Assembly (NCBI GenBank): GCA_946186125.1
Contig: CAMHLZ010000015.1
Location: 1 to 62,808 of the forward strand
Origin: an uncultured Lachnospira sp.
GTDB lineage: Bacteria; Bacillota; Clostridia; Lachnospirales; Lachnospiraceae
DNA length: 62,808 nucleotides
Direction of reading: 5' to 3'
In this document: in pieces, positions 37,394-46,223 of the stretch
Layout: every line of letters begins with the position of its first letter
How positions within the stretch are numbered: the stretch's first letter is position 1
Notes under the pieces: generated by a model
Databases searched by the model: none
Seen by the model: the letters and a program-made list of their open reading frames with translations, nothing else
What the model was told of the DNA's origin: nothing
Translations under genes and position numbers: made by a program

Positions 37394-37654
37394 CTAATAC
37401 TTGCATTTTTTCAAGACCTCTTCGGCATCAACCTTAACAAGTATAATATCATCGCCAATCTGACAAATACACTTATACGGGATGATATACTCAGAATCTC
37501 TTCCAAATAATCCGCATAATTTTGGAGCTCCCGGCACAATTATTGCTTCAATACAACCTGAACAAACGTCGAAGATAATATCTGATACAAATCCAAGCCT
37601 TTTACAGTCACACTCATTTATTACTTCTTTCTGTTTTAAATCATAAATTCGCAT
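37394..37654 (-). CDS. YlmC/YmxH-family PRC-barrel protein
   Basis: 86 residues, a single PRC-barrel domain. RIYDLKQKEVINECDCKRLGF and the late GRDSEYIIPYKCICQIG block are typical of YlmC/YmxH. Members often sit next to sigG or nrdR in Clostridia, as here, and are linked by context to sporulation. The ATG at 37654 is chosen: GGAG lies 5-6 nt upstream, while the first ATG (37666) overlaps that site. A structured leader-like element lies immediately upstream. Confidence 0.88.
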   Translation of the reverse strand: MRIYDLKQKEVINECDCKRLGFVSDIIFDVCSGCIEAIIVPGAPKLCGLFGRDSEYIIPYKCICQIGDDIILVKVDAEEVLKKCKY

Positions 37655-37671
37655 ACTAATCTCCATTCCGC

Positions 37672-37796
37672 AGACGCATCGCGTCGGAGGAATCGCGAGC
37701 TAAATGTCTGATTAAGCTCTGCGATAATTGCTATTTGTGGCGTCTTCGACAGAAATTGGCGTGTGAAAAATCATATACCAATATGTTTTTTCACAC
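37672..37796 (-). ncRNA. Candidate structured RNA element, copy A (between sigG and ylmC)
   Basis: Read on the minus strand. First, a hairpin with 16-bp arms (one mismatch) and loop TGGT at 37796-37761. Next AGACGC (37745-37740) followed by GCCACAAATAGCA. Then an inner hairpin TCGC-A-GAGCT / AGCTCGCGA. Finally GCGTCT (37677-37672), which can pair with AGACGC, or instead with the adjacent GACGC (GACGC-GAT-GCGTC). The ylmC ribosome site GGAG starts 5 bases later. Copy B at 48130-48245 has the same order of parts. The evidence is by eye from two copies. Confidence 0.4.
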
Positions 37797-37821
37797 TAGA
37801 CTTCTTTTTTTAATTATATGA

Positions 37822-38601
37822 TTAAGATGACAAATACATTCTCATTGTTTTCAATGCATTTTTTTCAAGCCTGCTGACCTGTGCCTGTGAAATACCAATT
37901 TCATCAGCTACTTCCATCTGTGTTTTTCCACTATAAAATCTAAGTTCAATTATATTTTTTTCTCTTTCCGGTAATTTACCCATGGCATCTAACAATGAAA
38001 GATTCTGAATCCAGTTCTCCTCTTTATTTTTCTTATCACTTATCTGGTCCATAACATAAAGTGTATCTCCACCCTCAGAATATACCGGTTCATACAGAGA
38101 CATCGGACTCTGTATTGCATCAAGTGCGTATACTATTTCTTCTTTGGGAATACCTATTTCTGTGGCTATTTCATTTACTGTTGGCTCCTTCTGATGTTCC
38201 TTCACTAGCTTTTCTTTTGCATATATTGCTTTATATGCAATATCTCTTATTGAGCGGCTTACACGAATAGAATTATTATCTCTTAAATATCTTCTGATTT
38301 CACCTATAATCATCGGCACCGCATAGGTTGAAAATTTAACATTAAGGCTTCTGTCAAAATTATCAATAGCTTTCATAAGTCCGATGCAGCCAATTTGAAA
38401 TAAATCATCGACATTTTCATTTGTATTTGAAAATCTTTGTATAATACTTAGAACTAACCTTAAGTTACCTTTAATAAATGTATCTCTGGCTAATCTGTCA
38501 CCATGTTCCATTCTATCCCACAGTAACTCTTTCTCCTCGTTTTTTAGTAATGGAAGCTTTGCTGTGTTTACACCACAAATTTCAACTTTATAAAGAGCCA
38601 T
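37822..38601 (-). CDS. sigG: Sporulation sigma factor SigG
   Basis: 259 residues, sigma-70 family, active in the forespore. The N-terminal KVEICGVNTAKLP is the sigma-G hallmark (anti-sigma Gin/SpoIIAB contact region). Region 2 (DLFQIGCIGLMKAIDNFD, FSTYAVPMIIGEIRRYLRDN), region 3 and region 4 (TQMEVADEIGISQAQVSRLE) are all intact. GGAGG lies 8 nt before the ATG at 38601. In most Clostridia spoIIGA and sigE lie directly upstream; here a foldase-like lipoprotein gene does instead. Its presence argues the lineage keeps at least part of the sporulation programme. Confidence 0.95.
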   Translation of the reverse strand: MALYKVEICGVNTAKLPLLKNEEKELLWDRMEHGDRLARDTFIKGNLRLVLSIIQRFSNTNENVDDLFQIGCIGLMKAIDNFDRSLNVKFSTYAVPMIIGEIRRYLRDNNSIRVSRSIRDIAYKAIYAKEKLVKEHQKEPTVNEIATEIGIPKEEIVYALDAIQSPMSLYEPVYSEGGDTLYVMDQISDKKNKEENWIQNLSLLDAMGKLPEREKNIIELRFYSGKTQMEVADEIGISQAQVSRLEKNALKTMRMYLSS

Positions 38602-38694
38602 TTTTATTTCCTCCATTTATTATCATGTTACACTAAAAATGATTTACTAAATGGTTACCCTTTATACATGAAAAAATTTCCTAAATGCAAAACA

Positions 38695-38729
38695 ACAAAT
38701 GTCCACTACATATAGTAATGGACATTTGT
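38695..38729 (-). terminator. Terminator of the foldase-like lipoprotein gene
   Basis: ACAAATGTCCA and TGGACATTTGT form an 11-bp stem, extended by CTA/TAG, with a TGTTGTTTT tail on the minus strand. Confidence 0.7.
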
Positions 38730-38782
38730 CTTAAGTGAATCAATTTAAAATTTTATCTTTTGTATGTTATACAGATACATAA

Positions 38783-39991
38783 CTACTCTGCATCTTCATC
38801 AGCTTCTTCTTCATCAGCTTCTTCTTCATCAGCTTCTTCTTCATCAGCTTCTTCATCATCAGCTTCTTCTTCATCTTCCTCAACATCATCTACATCTTCG
38901 AAGTCATCTTCCTCAGCTTCTGACTGCTCTTCAGGAACTTCTGTAACCTTTGCATTTTCAAAAAGGAAGTCTAATACCTTGTCTCTTGTCATATTATTGA
39001 TTAAATAATCTTTTGAATACGCCTGCTCTAATTCGTCTGTAGTATCCCATCCGTATTTTTCTGCATACTCACTAAGAGAATCCTTGTATTCCTTATCAGA
39101 TACTGTTAACTTTTCTTTTTCTGCTATAGCCATGGCTACCTGAATATCATATACTTCATCAAGCACATAATCCTTGAATCCGTCTTCATCCATTCCCATA
39201 AACTGTGAAAGAAAATCATCAAATTCCATATTCCACTGCTGTGCATAGTTTGTATAATCATTCTTCATCTGATTATAGTAAAGGTTGTACACCTTATCAT
39301 CTGTACCCTTTACATCAGCATTTGCAACAGCCTGTGACATTAAATCCTCTTTAGCCGAACTTTCATTATCTGAATCGGCACTTTCCTGCAAATCCTTCTT
39401 AACATAATCTCGATATTCTGCGACTGTCTTACACTCATCAGATACCGTAGCTACAAATGCATCATCTAATGCAGGAACTACTTCTTTTTCAATCTTATTA
39501 ACAGTAATATTAAACTGAACTGTTTTACCTGCATATTCCTCATCAAAGTAATCATCCGGTAATGTAACTGAAAGATCAAATGAATCACCTTTATTTTTTC
39601 CAACTAATGCTTTGTCGAATTCTTCACCAAACTCTGCATCACCTAAAGTATAATCATAATCTTCATATGTGCCATCTTCATAATCCGCATCATCCACTTT
39701 TGCTGTAGTGTTAATATTAACTATATCACCTTCAGCTACAGTAGTACGGTCAGCAATTTCCTCATATGATGAGTTCTGCTCTAACTGGCTCTGAATCTCC
39801 TCTTCAACATCTTCATCTGTAACTGTCTTTACTGTTAAATCAACCTCTAATCCCTTATAGTCACCTAATTTAACATAATCTTTAGCAGCCTTTGATGCTG
39901 AACCTGAATTTCCACATCCTGCCATTCCCAATACCATGGAAACGCTAAGCATAGCTACTACAACTTTGCTTAATAATACTCTTTTTCTCAT
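38783..39991 (-). CDS. Trigger-factor-like lipoprotein with acidic repeat tail
   Basis: About 402 residues. The N-terminus is a lipoprotein signal (MRKRVLLSK, hydrophobic core, lipobox LGMAGC), so the mature protein is anchored outside the cell. An FKBP-type prolyl-isomerase domain follows (VAEGDIVNINTTAKV, GEEFDKALVGKNKGDSFDL), then the helical trigger-factor C-domain (PALDDAFVATVSDECKTVAEYR). This is the extracellular trigger-factor-like foldase of Lachnospiraceae, not the ribosome-bound one. The last 50 residues are almost all Glu, Asp and Ala with EEADE repeats. ATG 39991 (8 nt after AAAGG) is preferred to the ATG at 39997. Confidence 0.82.
   Translation of the reverse strand: MRKRVLLSKVVVAMLSVSMVLGMAGCGNSGSASKAAKDYVKLGDYKGLEVDLTVKTVTDEDVEEEIQSQLEQNSSYEEIADRTTVAEGDIVNINTTAKVDDADYEDGTYEDYDYTLGDAEFGEEFDKALVGKNKGDSFDLSVTLPDDYFDEEYAGKTVQFNITVNKIEKEVVPALDDAFVATVSDECKTVAEYRDYVKKDLQESADSDNESSAKEDLMSQAVANADVKGTDDKVYNLYYNQMKNDYTNYAQQWNMEFDDFLSQFMGMDEDGFKDYVLDEVYDIQVAMAIAEKEKLTVSDKEYKDSLSEYAEKYGWDTTDELEQAYSKDYLINNMTRDKVLDFLFENAKVTEVPEEQSEAEEDDFEDVDDVEEDEEEADDEEADEEEADEEEADEEEADEDAE
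38796..38880 (-). repeat. 15-bp tandem repeat coding EEADE
   Basis: About five near-identical 15-bp units (TCATCAGCTTCTTCT-type on the plus strand) encode the acidic C-terminal tail. Near-perfect copies suggest length changes by slippage. Confidence 0.8.
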
Positions 39992-40100
39992 ATTCATATC
40001 CTTTCCTTATTTCTAAAATTTGAAACCGCTTGTGATTATAACACTTTTCGAAATAATTAACAACTATCTTTTTTCTTTTTTCATACTTTTATCACAATTT

Positions 40101-41123
40101 CTATTTTGAATATAAATGACTTACATTCTTTATCAGCACTGATATAGTACCATCCTGATTAGTAATAAACTCAACACTTTCAGGATTTTTATATTGTTCC
40201 ATAGGTATTTTTATTTCAATGCCGCTATCAGTTTTTAAGTGTTGATTAGTAAATTTTTTTGATGTAATAGAGTTATTGACTTCAATCTCATCCTGTAATA
40301 ATTTGTATTTACTGATTTTTTCTTCAAATTCAGCCTTCATTTCAGGCTGTTCCTCAAATATTTTTTCAGACATCTCAGCGACATTTAACATTCCCTGATT
40401 TTCAAATTCTGAATTAATAATGGATTTAGCCTTCATCTTTGCCTCACACTGCTCGTTATCTTCCTCTATAAACTTTTCCTGTATCTGATCAACTGCTTTT
40501 GTTATAATACTAAGTTTTGATTTTACTGATAGCGAACTGCTGCATTGTAAAAATCTTTTTGAAAAATAATTCTCTTTCACACCATTTACTTCATACTTTT
40601 TTTCAACTATCTTTAAAGTCAAATCATCAAGTGAAATCAAAGCTGCTTCTGTCAGTTTCGAACTTCCGCCCGGAAGAAGTGCTTTGTGCATAATCACCTC
40701 ATTAATATTCGTCCCATATTCATCACAGCATGTCATGTGAGTATACAAAGACTTATAATTCATCTTTAGTATTGCCAGGTAATTTGCTCTGTTTACGACA
40801 TAATACACTACTATTAAATCTGCGGGCGGTATTTCAATATTGCTATTCATTATGCCATATAAATGTGTCGCAATTTTTCTGCTGATTTCCGAAAATGTTT
40901 CATCACTAAATTCCTGAAGGATCTGATAAACCTCAGATTCATTTTCATAAAAACTGCATTTTTTTACTTCATCACTTGTATCAATTTTATAAATATGTTC
41001 TCTTAAGAATTCTCCAAATTCTGAACCATAGTCCATTTCTTCATCAGACAAAACAGGAATTCCGGCTGACGACTCCAAAATGTGTACTATTACCTTTTTA
41101 ATATTAATATCATATTTATCCAT
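40101..41123 (-). CDS. Nucleoid-associated protein, NdpA/YejK family
   Basis: 340 residues. The opening IKKVIVHILESSAGIPVLSD and the block YYVVNRANYLAILKMNYK fit the 37-kDa nucleoid-associated (PF04245) family, as does the late F...HLKTDSGIEIKIPMEQY. The family is best known in Proteobacteria and binds the nucleoid; the precise role is unknown. A GAGGAAAA site precedes the ATG. It is upstream of, and likely separate from, the lipoprotein gene (100 bases). Confidence 0.78.
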   Translation of the reverse strand: MDKYDINIKKVIVHILESSAGIPVLSDEEMDYGSEFGEFLREHIYKIDTSDEVKKCSFYENESEVYQILQEFSDETFSEISRKIATHLYGIMNSNIEIPPADLIVVYYVVNRANYLAILKMNYKSLYTHMTCCDEYGTNINEVIMHKALLPGGSSKLTEAALISLDDLTLKIVEKKYEVNGVKENYFSKRFLQCSSSLSVKSKLSIITKAVDQIQEKFIEEDNEQCEAKMKAKSIINSEFENQGMLNVAEMSEKIFEEQPEMKAEFEEKISKYKLLQDEIEVNNSITSKKFTNQHLKTDSGIEIKIPMEQYKNPESVEFITNQDGTISVLIKNVSHLYSK

Positions 41124-41192
41124 TTTTCCTCTTTTTACCTTTGCTTAAACATACACAAAGCTTTCTCCTTAATGAAGAAAGCTTTAAAATCT

Positions 41193-41714
41193 TTATAAAT
41201 ATATATCGAAATCATCATCATCATAGCTGTCATTCTCATATGCTTTTGTCCAGTCAATATTACCCATTCTCTTAGGCTTTGCTTTAACCTGTTGTCTGGC
41301 ATTATTCTTATTATTCTTTCTTTCAGCCTGCTTTTTCTGAACAGCTTTTTTTTCTTTTTCGATTCTGTTAATTATATCCATTTTATCCGGCTGGGATTCT
41401 TTTGTTTTTGAATCTCGCGACTGGGATGTCTTAGGACGTGATTCCCTCTTGATATCTTCATCCTTATCTGCGTAAGGAGAATATCCCATTCCGCCGCCTT
41501 GTCGGTTCTTTTTAAAGCCTCTGTTATCACCTTTGTACGAAGTGTTTTTATCTCCCGGCTTACTACCACGACCCGAGCTGCCTCTGTCATCCTTTCTAAA
41601 TCCCTGTCTTGCGTTACCTGACGAATTTTTTCCGCCATATTCTCTCCCTGTACGTTTTCCTTTAAAATTCCCCTGTTCCTTAAAACGGTTCTCACCGCTA
41701 TTACCTGTTGCCAC
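41193..41714 (-). CDS. Basic, Gly/Arg/Lys-rich disordered protein
   Basis: 173 residues. The first two thirds are low complexity with RGG-like and KNNxG segments (GFRKDDRGSSGRGSKPGDK), followed by a Lys-rich helix (NRIEKEKKAVQKKQAERK) and an acidic tail (YDDDDFDIYL). This composition suits a nucleic-acid-binding or ribosome-linked protein, but no domain is recognised. The start is GTG at 41714, with AGGAG 7 nt upstream. It is divergent from the DUF1292 gene. Confidence 0.6.
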   Translation of the reverse strand: MATGNSGENRFKEQGNFKGKRTGREYGGKNSSGNARQGFRKDDRGSSGRGSKPGDKNTSYKGDNRGFKKNRQGGGMGYSPYADKDEDIKRESRPKTSQSRDSKTKESQPDKMDIINRIEKEKKAVQKKQAERKNNKNNARQQVKAKPKRMGNIDWTKAYENDSYDDDDFDIYL

Positions 41715-41836
41715 AAATGTTCTCCTTCCATATTTCCTATAGTAATATTTTATAATAAAAATTTATAAAGTCAATTGCTTTTTTATAATCTTTGTGTTAG
41801 AGTTTTTCATATACGAAAATGAAAGGTGGTTTATTT

Positions 41837-42160
41837 ATGAGTTTTGATAAAGATCAAATCGAAGAATTAGAAGACGAAACTGTGACTTTGGTTTTAGAAG
41901 ATGATACAGAAGTTGAGTGTGACGTCCTTGCAATATTCCCTGTCGATGAGAAGAGCTATGTTGCATTGCTCCCTACCAGCGGTCCTGATGCTGATGAAGG
42001 CAATGTATATCTGTACAGATATACAGAAAATGAAAACGACGAACCTGAGATATCTGATATTGAAGATGAATCAGAATTTAATGCTGCTTCTGAAGTGTTT
42101 AATGAATTGTTATTCTCTGAAGATGAATACGACGAAATTATTGATGAAGAAGAACTTTAA
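41837..42160 (+). CDS. DUF1292 family protein
   Basis: 107 residues, strongly acidic. The core ETVTLVLEDDTEVECDVLAIFPVDEKSYVAL is the DUF1292 beta-domain, and LLPTSGPDADEGNVYLYRYTE follows. The acidic C-terminus ends in EEL. The family is common in Firmicutes, often near yrrK/mltG in Bacilli, with no known activity. AAAGGTGG lies 7 nt before the ATG at 41837. A weak promoter is TTGCTT (41775) with TAGAGT (41798) 17 nt apart, the same -10 variant as the DUF5688 gene. Confidence 0.85.
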   Translation: MSFDKDQIEELEDETVTLVLEDDTEVECDVLAIFPVDEKSYVALLPTSGPDADEGNVYLYRYTENENDEPEISDIEDESEFNAASEVFNELLFSEDEYDEIIDEEEL

Positions 42161-42170
42161 TTGGCAGGAT

Positions 42171-42203
42171 GACAGGATGACTCAAATCTCATCCTGTCTT
42201 TTT
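42171..42203 (+). terminator. Terminator of the DUF1292 gene, overlapping the helicase stop
   Basis: GACAGGATGA and TCATCCTGTC form a 10-bp stem followed by TTTTTATT. The 3' end of the convergent helicase gene (TGA at 42182-42184) lies within the loop and arm. Confidence 0.85.
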
Positions 42204-44188
42204 ATTATCCTGTTTGTCACGGCAAATTTTCTATCGAAAACCAATTCTTTCTTTAAACTTTCAAAATAAATAATCAATTTATTCCCAGCAGCTTTTCTTA
42301 TGGTTCCATTTCCATATCTATTATGTATGACGTTTACTCCGTCTTTAAATTCATCTAAGTCATACAACATTTCTCCTACAAACCTGGATACTTCAAGCTG
42401 CTTATTAAACCGCTCCTTAATCGAAAAAACATGTAGTCTGTGTCTTGCCCTTGTGACAGCAACATAAAACATTCTTCTTTCTTCCTCGATATCTTCGTCT
42501 AATACTGATTTTTCATGAGGTGTAATTCCTTCATTCGCATCAATAATGAATACTACATCATATTCAAGTCCCTTAGAACTATGCATAGTTGAAAGACATA
42601 TTTTTTCTTTTTTATCATCATCTTGTTTTGCCTGTTTTTTTAACTCATTTGAATATTCAATGATATGTTCATTCCACTCTCTGAATGTCTTAAACGCCTT
42701 TGAAGCCTCCATTATTTCATCAGCAATTTCCAGCAACTCCTCAGCTTTCATTCTCCTGTAGTCAGCATATTCTCTGAGATAATCATCGTATCCTACAACC
42801 TGACGTATGTAACTTATTGCAGCATAAGGATTCATTTTGCCAATCATTTTCAGATCATATTCAAATTTTGCCAAAATATCATACATGTACTCTTTATCTA
42901 TATAAAATTCATACAACTCACTGAAGTCAAATTTCCTGTCCCTGACAGCATTTCTTGATATATAACGCTTGGGTCTGTTCATAATCTGGTACAAATCACT
43001 TCTCTGCCTACCGCCTAGTGCAAGATTGATGTATGAATAAATATTTTTAGCTATCCAATGCTCATAGATGTTATTAATATTATCCTTCATATAAAACGGA
43101 ATATTGTACTCCATAAGTTTGTCGACTAAAAAAATCGGTTGTCTGTTTGTTCTGAATAGTATGGCAATGTTTCCATAAGGAATATTATCTTTCCTATATT
43201 TGATTATTTCATCAACTATGTGTTTATTCTCAGAATGCGGATTATCAAATTCAATATACTCTATATCACCGTTATATTCATTAAATGCATTTATATTTTT
43301 TTCAAAACGTTTTATATTATTTTTTATAAGTTTTTTTGATGCATCTACGATTCTTTTTCCTGATCTGAAATTCTTATCAAGCAAAATCTGTCTGCACTTA
43401 GGATAATCTTTTGAAAAACTCAGCATGATTTCCGGTCTTGCCCCTCGGAATCTGTAAATCGACTGGTCATCATCACCTACAATAAACAAGTTGTTTTCAG
43501 GAAGTGCCAGCATTTTTAGTATCTCATATTGAATACGATTAATATCCTGAAATTCATCTACCAGTATATATTTGTACTTGTTCTGCCATATTTTAAGAAT
43601 ATCCTGTCTTTGTTTCAATAATTCATAACACATGATGAGCATATCATCAAAATCTATTTTATTTGCCATTCTAAGTTTTTCATCATAAGACATGTATATT
43701 TTATTGAATACGTCATCAGGACAGTTTTTAGAATAATAGTATTCAAGCTGAATCATATCGCCCTTAACATTGCTTATCTCATTAATTATCCCTGAACAGA
43801 ATTCATCTTCATCATCTATTTCCAGATTCAAATTACTTATTATTTCTTTGATGTACTGATATTTAACATCTTCAGCTATAATATTCTCAGAATTATAATT
43901 ATAAGCATATCTTAATATCTTAAAGTATATTGCATGAAATGTTCCAAAATTAACACCTTTTATTCCACCGCTCAGTTTTAGAAAACGTTCTTTCATTTCA
44001 AGTGCAGCAGCCCTGGTAAATGTAATAACCAAAACATTACCAGGGCTGACAGCACATTCTTCTATAAGGTATTTCGTTCGTTCTGTGATTACAAGTGTCT
44101 TTCCACTACCCGGACCTGCCAGTATTAACGCAGGTCCGTTTTTATGAGTGATAGCACTTTTTTGTGCCACTGTAAATTCATTCTCCAT
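42182..44188 (-). CDS. UvrD/PcrA-type ATP-dependent helicase (SF1A)
   Basis: 668 residues, a little shorter than PcrA (about 720). Helicase motifs in order: I (AGPGSGKTLVITERT), Ia (ITFTRAAALEMKERF), II (YILVDEFQDINRIQYEIL), III (GDDDQSIYRFRGA), IV (ILFRTNRQP), V (CLSTMHSSKGLEYDVVFI) and VI (RRMFYVAVTRARHRLHV). It unwinds DNA 3' to 5' in repair or replication restart. The C-terminus lacks the long PcrA RNA-polymerase-binding tail but has a tudor-like HNRYGNGTIRKAAGNKLIIYF. ATG 44188 (6 nt after GAGG) is preferred to GTG 44200. It is 12 bases after gltX. Confidence 0.9.
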   Translation of the reverse strand: MENEFTVAQKSAITHKNGPALILAGPGSGKTLVITERTKYLIEECAVSPGNVLVITFTRAAALEMKERFLKLSGGIKGVNFGTFHAIYFKILRYAYNYNSENIIAEDVKYQYIKEIISNLNLEIDDEDEFCSGIINEISNVKGDMIQLEYYYSKNCPDDVFNKIYMSYDEKLRMANKIDFDDMLIMCYELLKQRQDILKIWQNKYKYILVDEFQDINRIQYEILKMLALPENNLFIVGDDDQSIYRFRGARPEIMLSFSKDYPKCRQILLDKNFRSGKRIVDASKKLIKNNIKRFEKNINAFNEYNGDIEYIEFDNPHSENKHIVDEIIKYRKDNIPYGNIAILFRTNRQPIFLVDKLMEYNIPFYMKDNINNIYEHWIAKNIYSYINLALGGRQRSDLYQIMNRPKRYISRNAVRDRKFDFSELYEFYIDKEYMYDILAKFEYDLKMIGKMNPYAAISYIRQVVGYDDYLREYADYRRMKAEELLEIADEIMEASKAFKTFREWNEHIIEYSNELKKQAKQDDDKKEKICLSTMHSSKGLEYDVVFIIDANEGITPHEKSVLDEDIEEERRMFYVAVTRARHRLHVFSIKERFNKQLEVSRFVGEMLYDLDEFKDGVNVIHNRYGNGTIRKAAGNKLIIYFESLKKELVFDRKFAVTNRIIKRQDEI

Positions 44189-44200
44189 GAAAAACCTCAC

Positions 44201-45658
44201 TTATTTACTAAGTTTATCAATTCCGATTCTTATTCTTCTAAGACTTTCCTCTTTGCCTAATATCTCCATGATTTCAAAAGCACCGCCCGGTGTCATCTGT
44301 TTTCCGGAAACAGCCGTTCTTACCGGCCACAATGCCTGACCATTCTTTATTCCCTTTTCTGCTACATAATTCATAATCAAATCATGAAGAGAATCTATGG
44401 AATAATCATCATGTTTTTCTAATATTGGCAATAATTCATTTAATACTTCCAATGAATTTTCACTATTGGTCTTCATTTTCTTATGAGTATACATTTCTAT
44501 ACTGTAATCAGGCAATTCCTCAAAGAAATCTATAAGAGGCTCTATATCCGGAAATACTTCTATTCTTGTTTTTACAAGATCAAGTATCTTTTTCTCATCA
44601 AGATTTTTTTTGATGACATCTTTATAATATGGCATTGCCATTTTATAGTATTTGTCATTGTCCATTTTTTTGATATATTCACCATTCATCCATTTTAACT
44701 TAACCATATCAAATACGGCAGGTGACTTATTAATATGTCTATAATCAAACATTTTTGTAAGTTCTTCAAGACTGAATATTTCTGTGTTGTCCTCCGGACT
44801 CCAGCCTAATAATGCTATGAAATTTACTATTGCCTCCGGAATAAATCCCTGCTCCAGTAAATCTTCAAATGAAGAATGTCCGCATCTCTTACTGAGTTTT
44901 TTATGTGTCTCATCTGTAATAAGCGGCAAATGTACATACTTTGGAGGCTCCCATCCAAACGCATCATACAATCTCTGATATTTCGGAGATGACGATATAT
45001 ACTCATTTCCCCTGACAACATGTGTGATATTCATTAAATGATCATCTATTACATTTGCAAAATTATATGTAGGATACCCGTCTGATTTTATCAATACCAT
45101 ATCATCGAGTTCTTCATTATTTACCGTAATTTCACCATATATTTCATCATTGAATGTCGTTGTGCCTTCCTTTGGATTGTTCTGTCTTATGACATATGGC
45201 ACTCCTTCATCAAGTTTCTTTTGAACTTCTTCTTTTGAAAGATGCAGACAATGTTTATCATATATCATTATCTCTTTTCCGGCTACAACCTGTTTTAAAG
45301 ATTCCAATCTCTCTTTATCACAAAAGCAGTAATATGCTTCGCCTTTATCTATCAGTTTTTTTGCATACTCAAGATATAATCCGCTTTCCTGTCTTTCGCT
45401 CTGCACATATGGTCCATATCCACCATCTCTGTCAGGACCCTCATCATGATGAAGTCCGGCTTTTTCCATTGTTCTATAAATTATCTCAAGTGCACCTTCC
45501 ACGAATCTTTCCTGGTCAGTATCTTCAATTCTTAATATGAAATCCCCGCCTTCATGTTTTGCTATAAGATATTCATATAAAGCTGTTCTTAAATTACCAA
45601 CATGCATTTTTCCAGTCGGACTTGGAGCATATCTTGTTCTGATTTTCTGACTCATCAT
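44201..45658 (-). CDS. gltX: Glutamyl-tRNA synthetase
   Basis: 485 residues, class I. The HIGH-type motif lies in [20 protein letters not shown] and the KMSKS-type motif in [10 protein letters not shown]. The pairs [11 protein letters not shown] and [20 protein letters not shown] are the usual glutamate and tRNA contacts. Whether it also charges tRNA-Gln cannot be told from sequence alone; gatCAB is not in the window. [14 protein letters not shown] is the start, with no strong ribosome site seen. It lies downstream of the tnpB relic, so its promoter must lie within 45659-46200. Confidence 0.93.
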   Translation of the reverse strand: MMSQKIRTRYAPSPTGKMHVGNLRTALYEYLIAKHEGGDFILRIEDTDQERFVEGALEIIYRTMEKAGLHHDEGPDRDGGYGPYVQSERQESGLYLEYAKKLIDKGEAYYCFCDKERLESLKQVVAGKEIMIYDKHCLHLSKEEVQKKLDEGVPYVIRQNNPKEGTTTFNDEIYGEITVNNEELDDMVLIKSDGYPTYNFANVIDDHLMNITHVVRGNEYISSSPKYQRLYDAFGWEPPKYVHLPLITDETHKKLSKRCGHSSFEDLLEQGFIPEAIVNFIALLGWSPEDNTEIFSLEELTKMFDYRHINKSPAVFDMVKLKWMNGEYIKKMDNDKYYKMAMPYYKDVIKKNLDEKKILDLVKTRIEVFPDIEPLIDFFEELPDYSIEMYTHKKMKTNSENSLEVLNELLPILEKHDDYSIDSLHDLIMNYVAEKGIKNGQALWPVRTAVSGKQMTPGGAFEIMEILGKEESLRRIRIGIDKLSK

Positions 45659-45679
45659 TACCGTTACTGAAAACTTATA

Positions 45680-46188
45680 AAAAATTCTAAACTTTAATGT
45701 TCCATTCCTATTTCAACGTATATGCTTTCGATTTGTATTTCTACAATACCTATTCACAAATTATTGTACACTCCACAGGCGTAAATTCCTGACTAACGTA
45801 TCAGTACATATCCACATTAAACTTAAAAATTTAAGCTACTGAATTTTGATTATAACATTCTCTCCATGTACTTAAAATTAAGAGCTGCTCAGATTTGAAT
45901 TCAATCTGAAGCTTAAATTCACAAAAGCCCTGATTTCCTATAACTCCGGATAAATGTCTCATCTTCATCATTTCACTTACATTCAAATCTTCAATACATA
46001 TAAAACTTGTTTTTCACTTTATTATTTCAGATGTTGTTTTATGTAAATAATCATGACGAATATTTGTAAGTCTGTGATTTACTTTTAATAAAAGTTTTTC
46101 CTTTTTGATTACATTTTTAGTTTTGCAGTATATTCCTTTCATTTTATTTTTCATATTTTCGAGAAATGCTACGTTGTAATCTACGTTT
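45680..46188 (-). pseudogene. Degraded IS605/IS200-type tnpB (OrfB)
   Basis: The 560-base space before gltX carries a decayed TnpB. From 46188: KRRLQRSISRKYEKN, a frameshift, then KMKGIYCKTKNVIKKEKLLLKVNHRLTN..., stop TGA, then KTSFICIEDLNVSEMMKMRHLSG up to TAA 45831. Beyond it lie C-terminal scraps ([16 protein letters not shown]). The RuvC-II-type Glu in CIEDLNV is kept, but the zinc-finger part and the N-terminal third are gone. A normal TnpB is about 370-450 residues. No tnpA or clear element ends are seen. Confidence 0.8.
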
Positions 46189-46223
46189 TCTTTTCTCTAA
46201 TTTCTTCTTTTTTTATTATATTT

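Noticed and set aside
38602-38690. Sigma-F/sigma-G promoter before sigG
   Set aside because: CATGATA fits a sigma-G -10 loosely, but it lies almost on the ribosome site and no suitable -35 is found.
38796-38880. Short direct repeats resembling a CRISPR or a minisatellite regulator
   Set aside because: They are in-frame codons for the acidic tail of the lipoprotein.
41157-41184. Hairpin AAAGCTTTCT/AGAAAGCTTT as a terminator of the basic protein gene
   Set aside because: A stem exists, but neither strand has a T-run after it.
45659-46223. Treating the region before gltX as plain intergenic DNA
   Set aside because: Translation shows TnpB blocks (KRRLQRSISRKYEKN, CIEDLNV), so it is annotated as a pseudogene.
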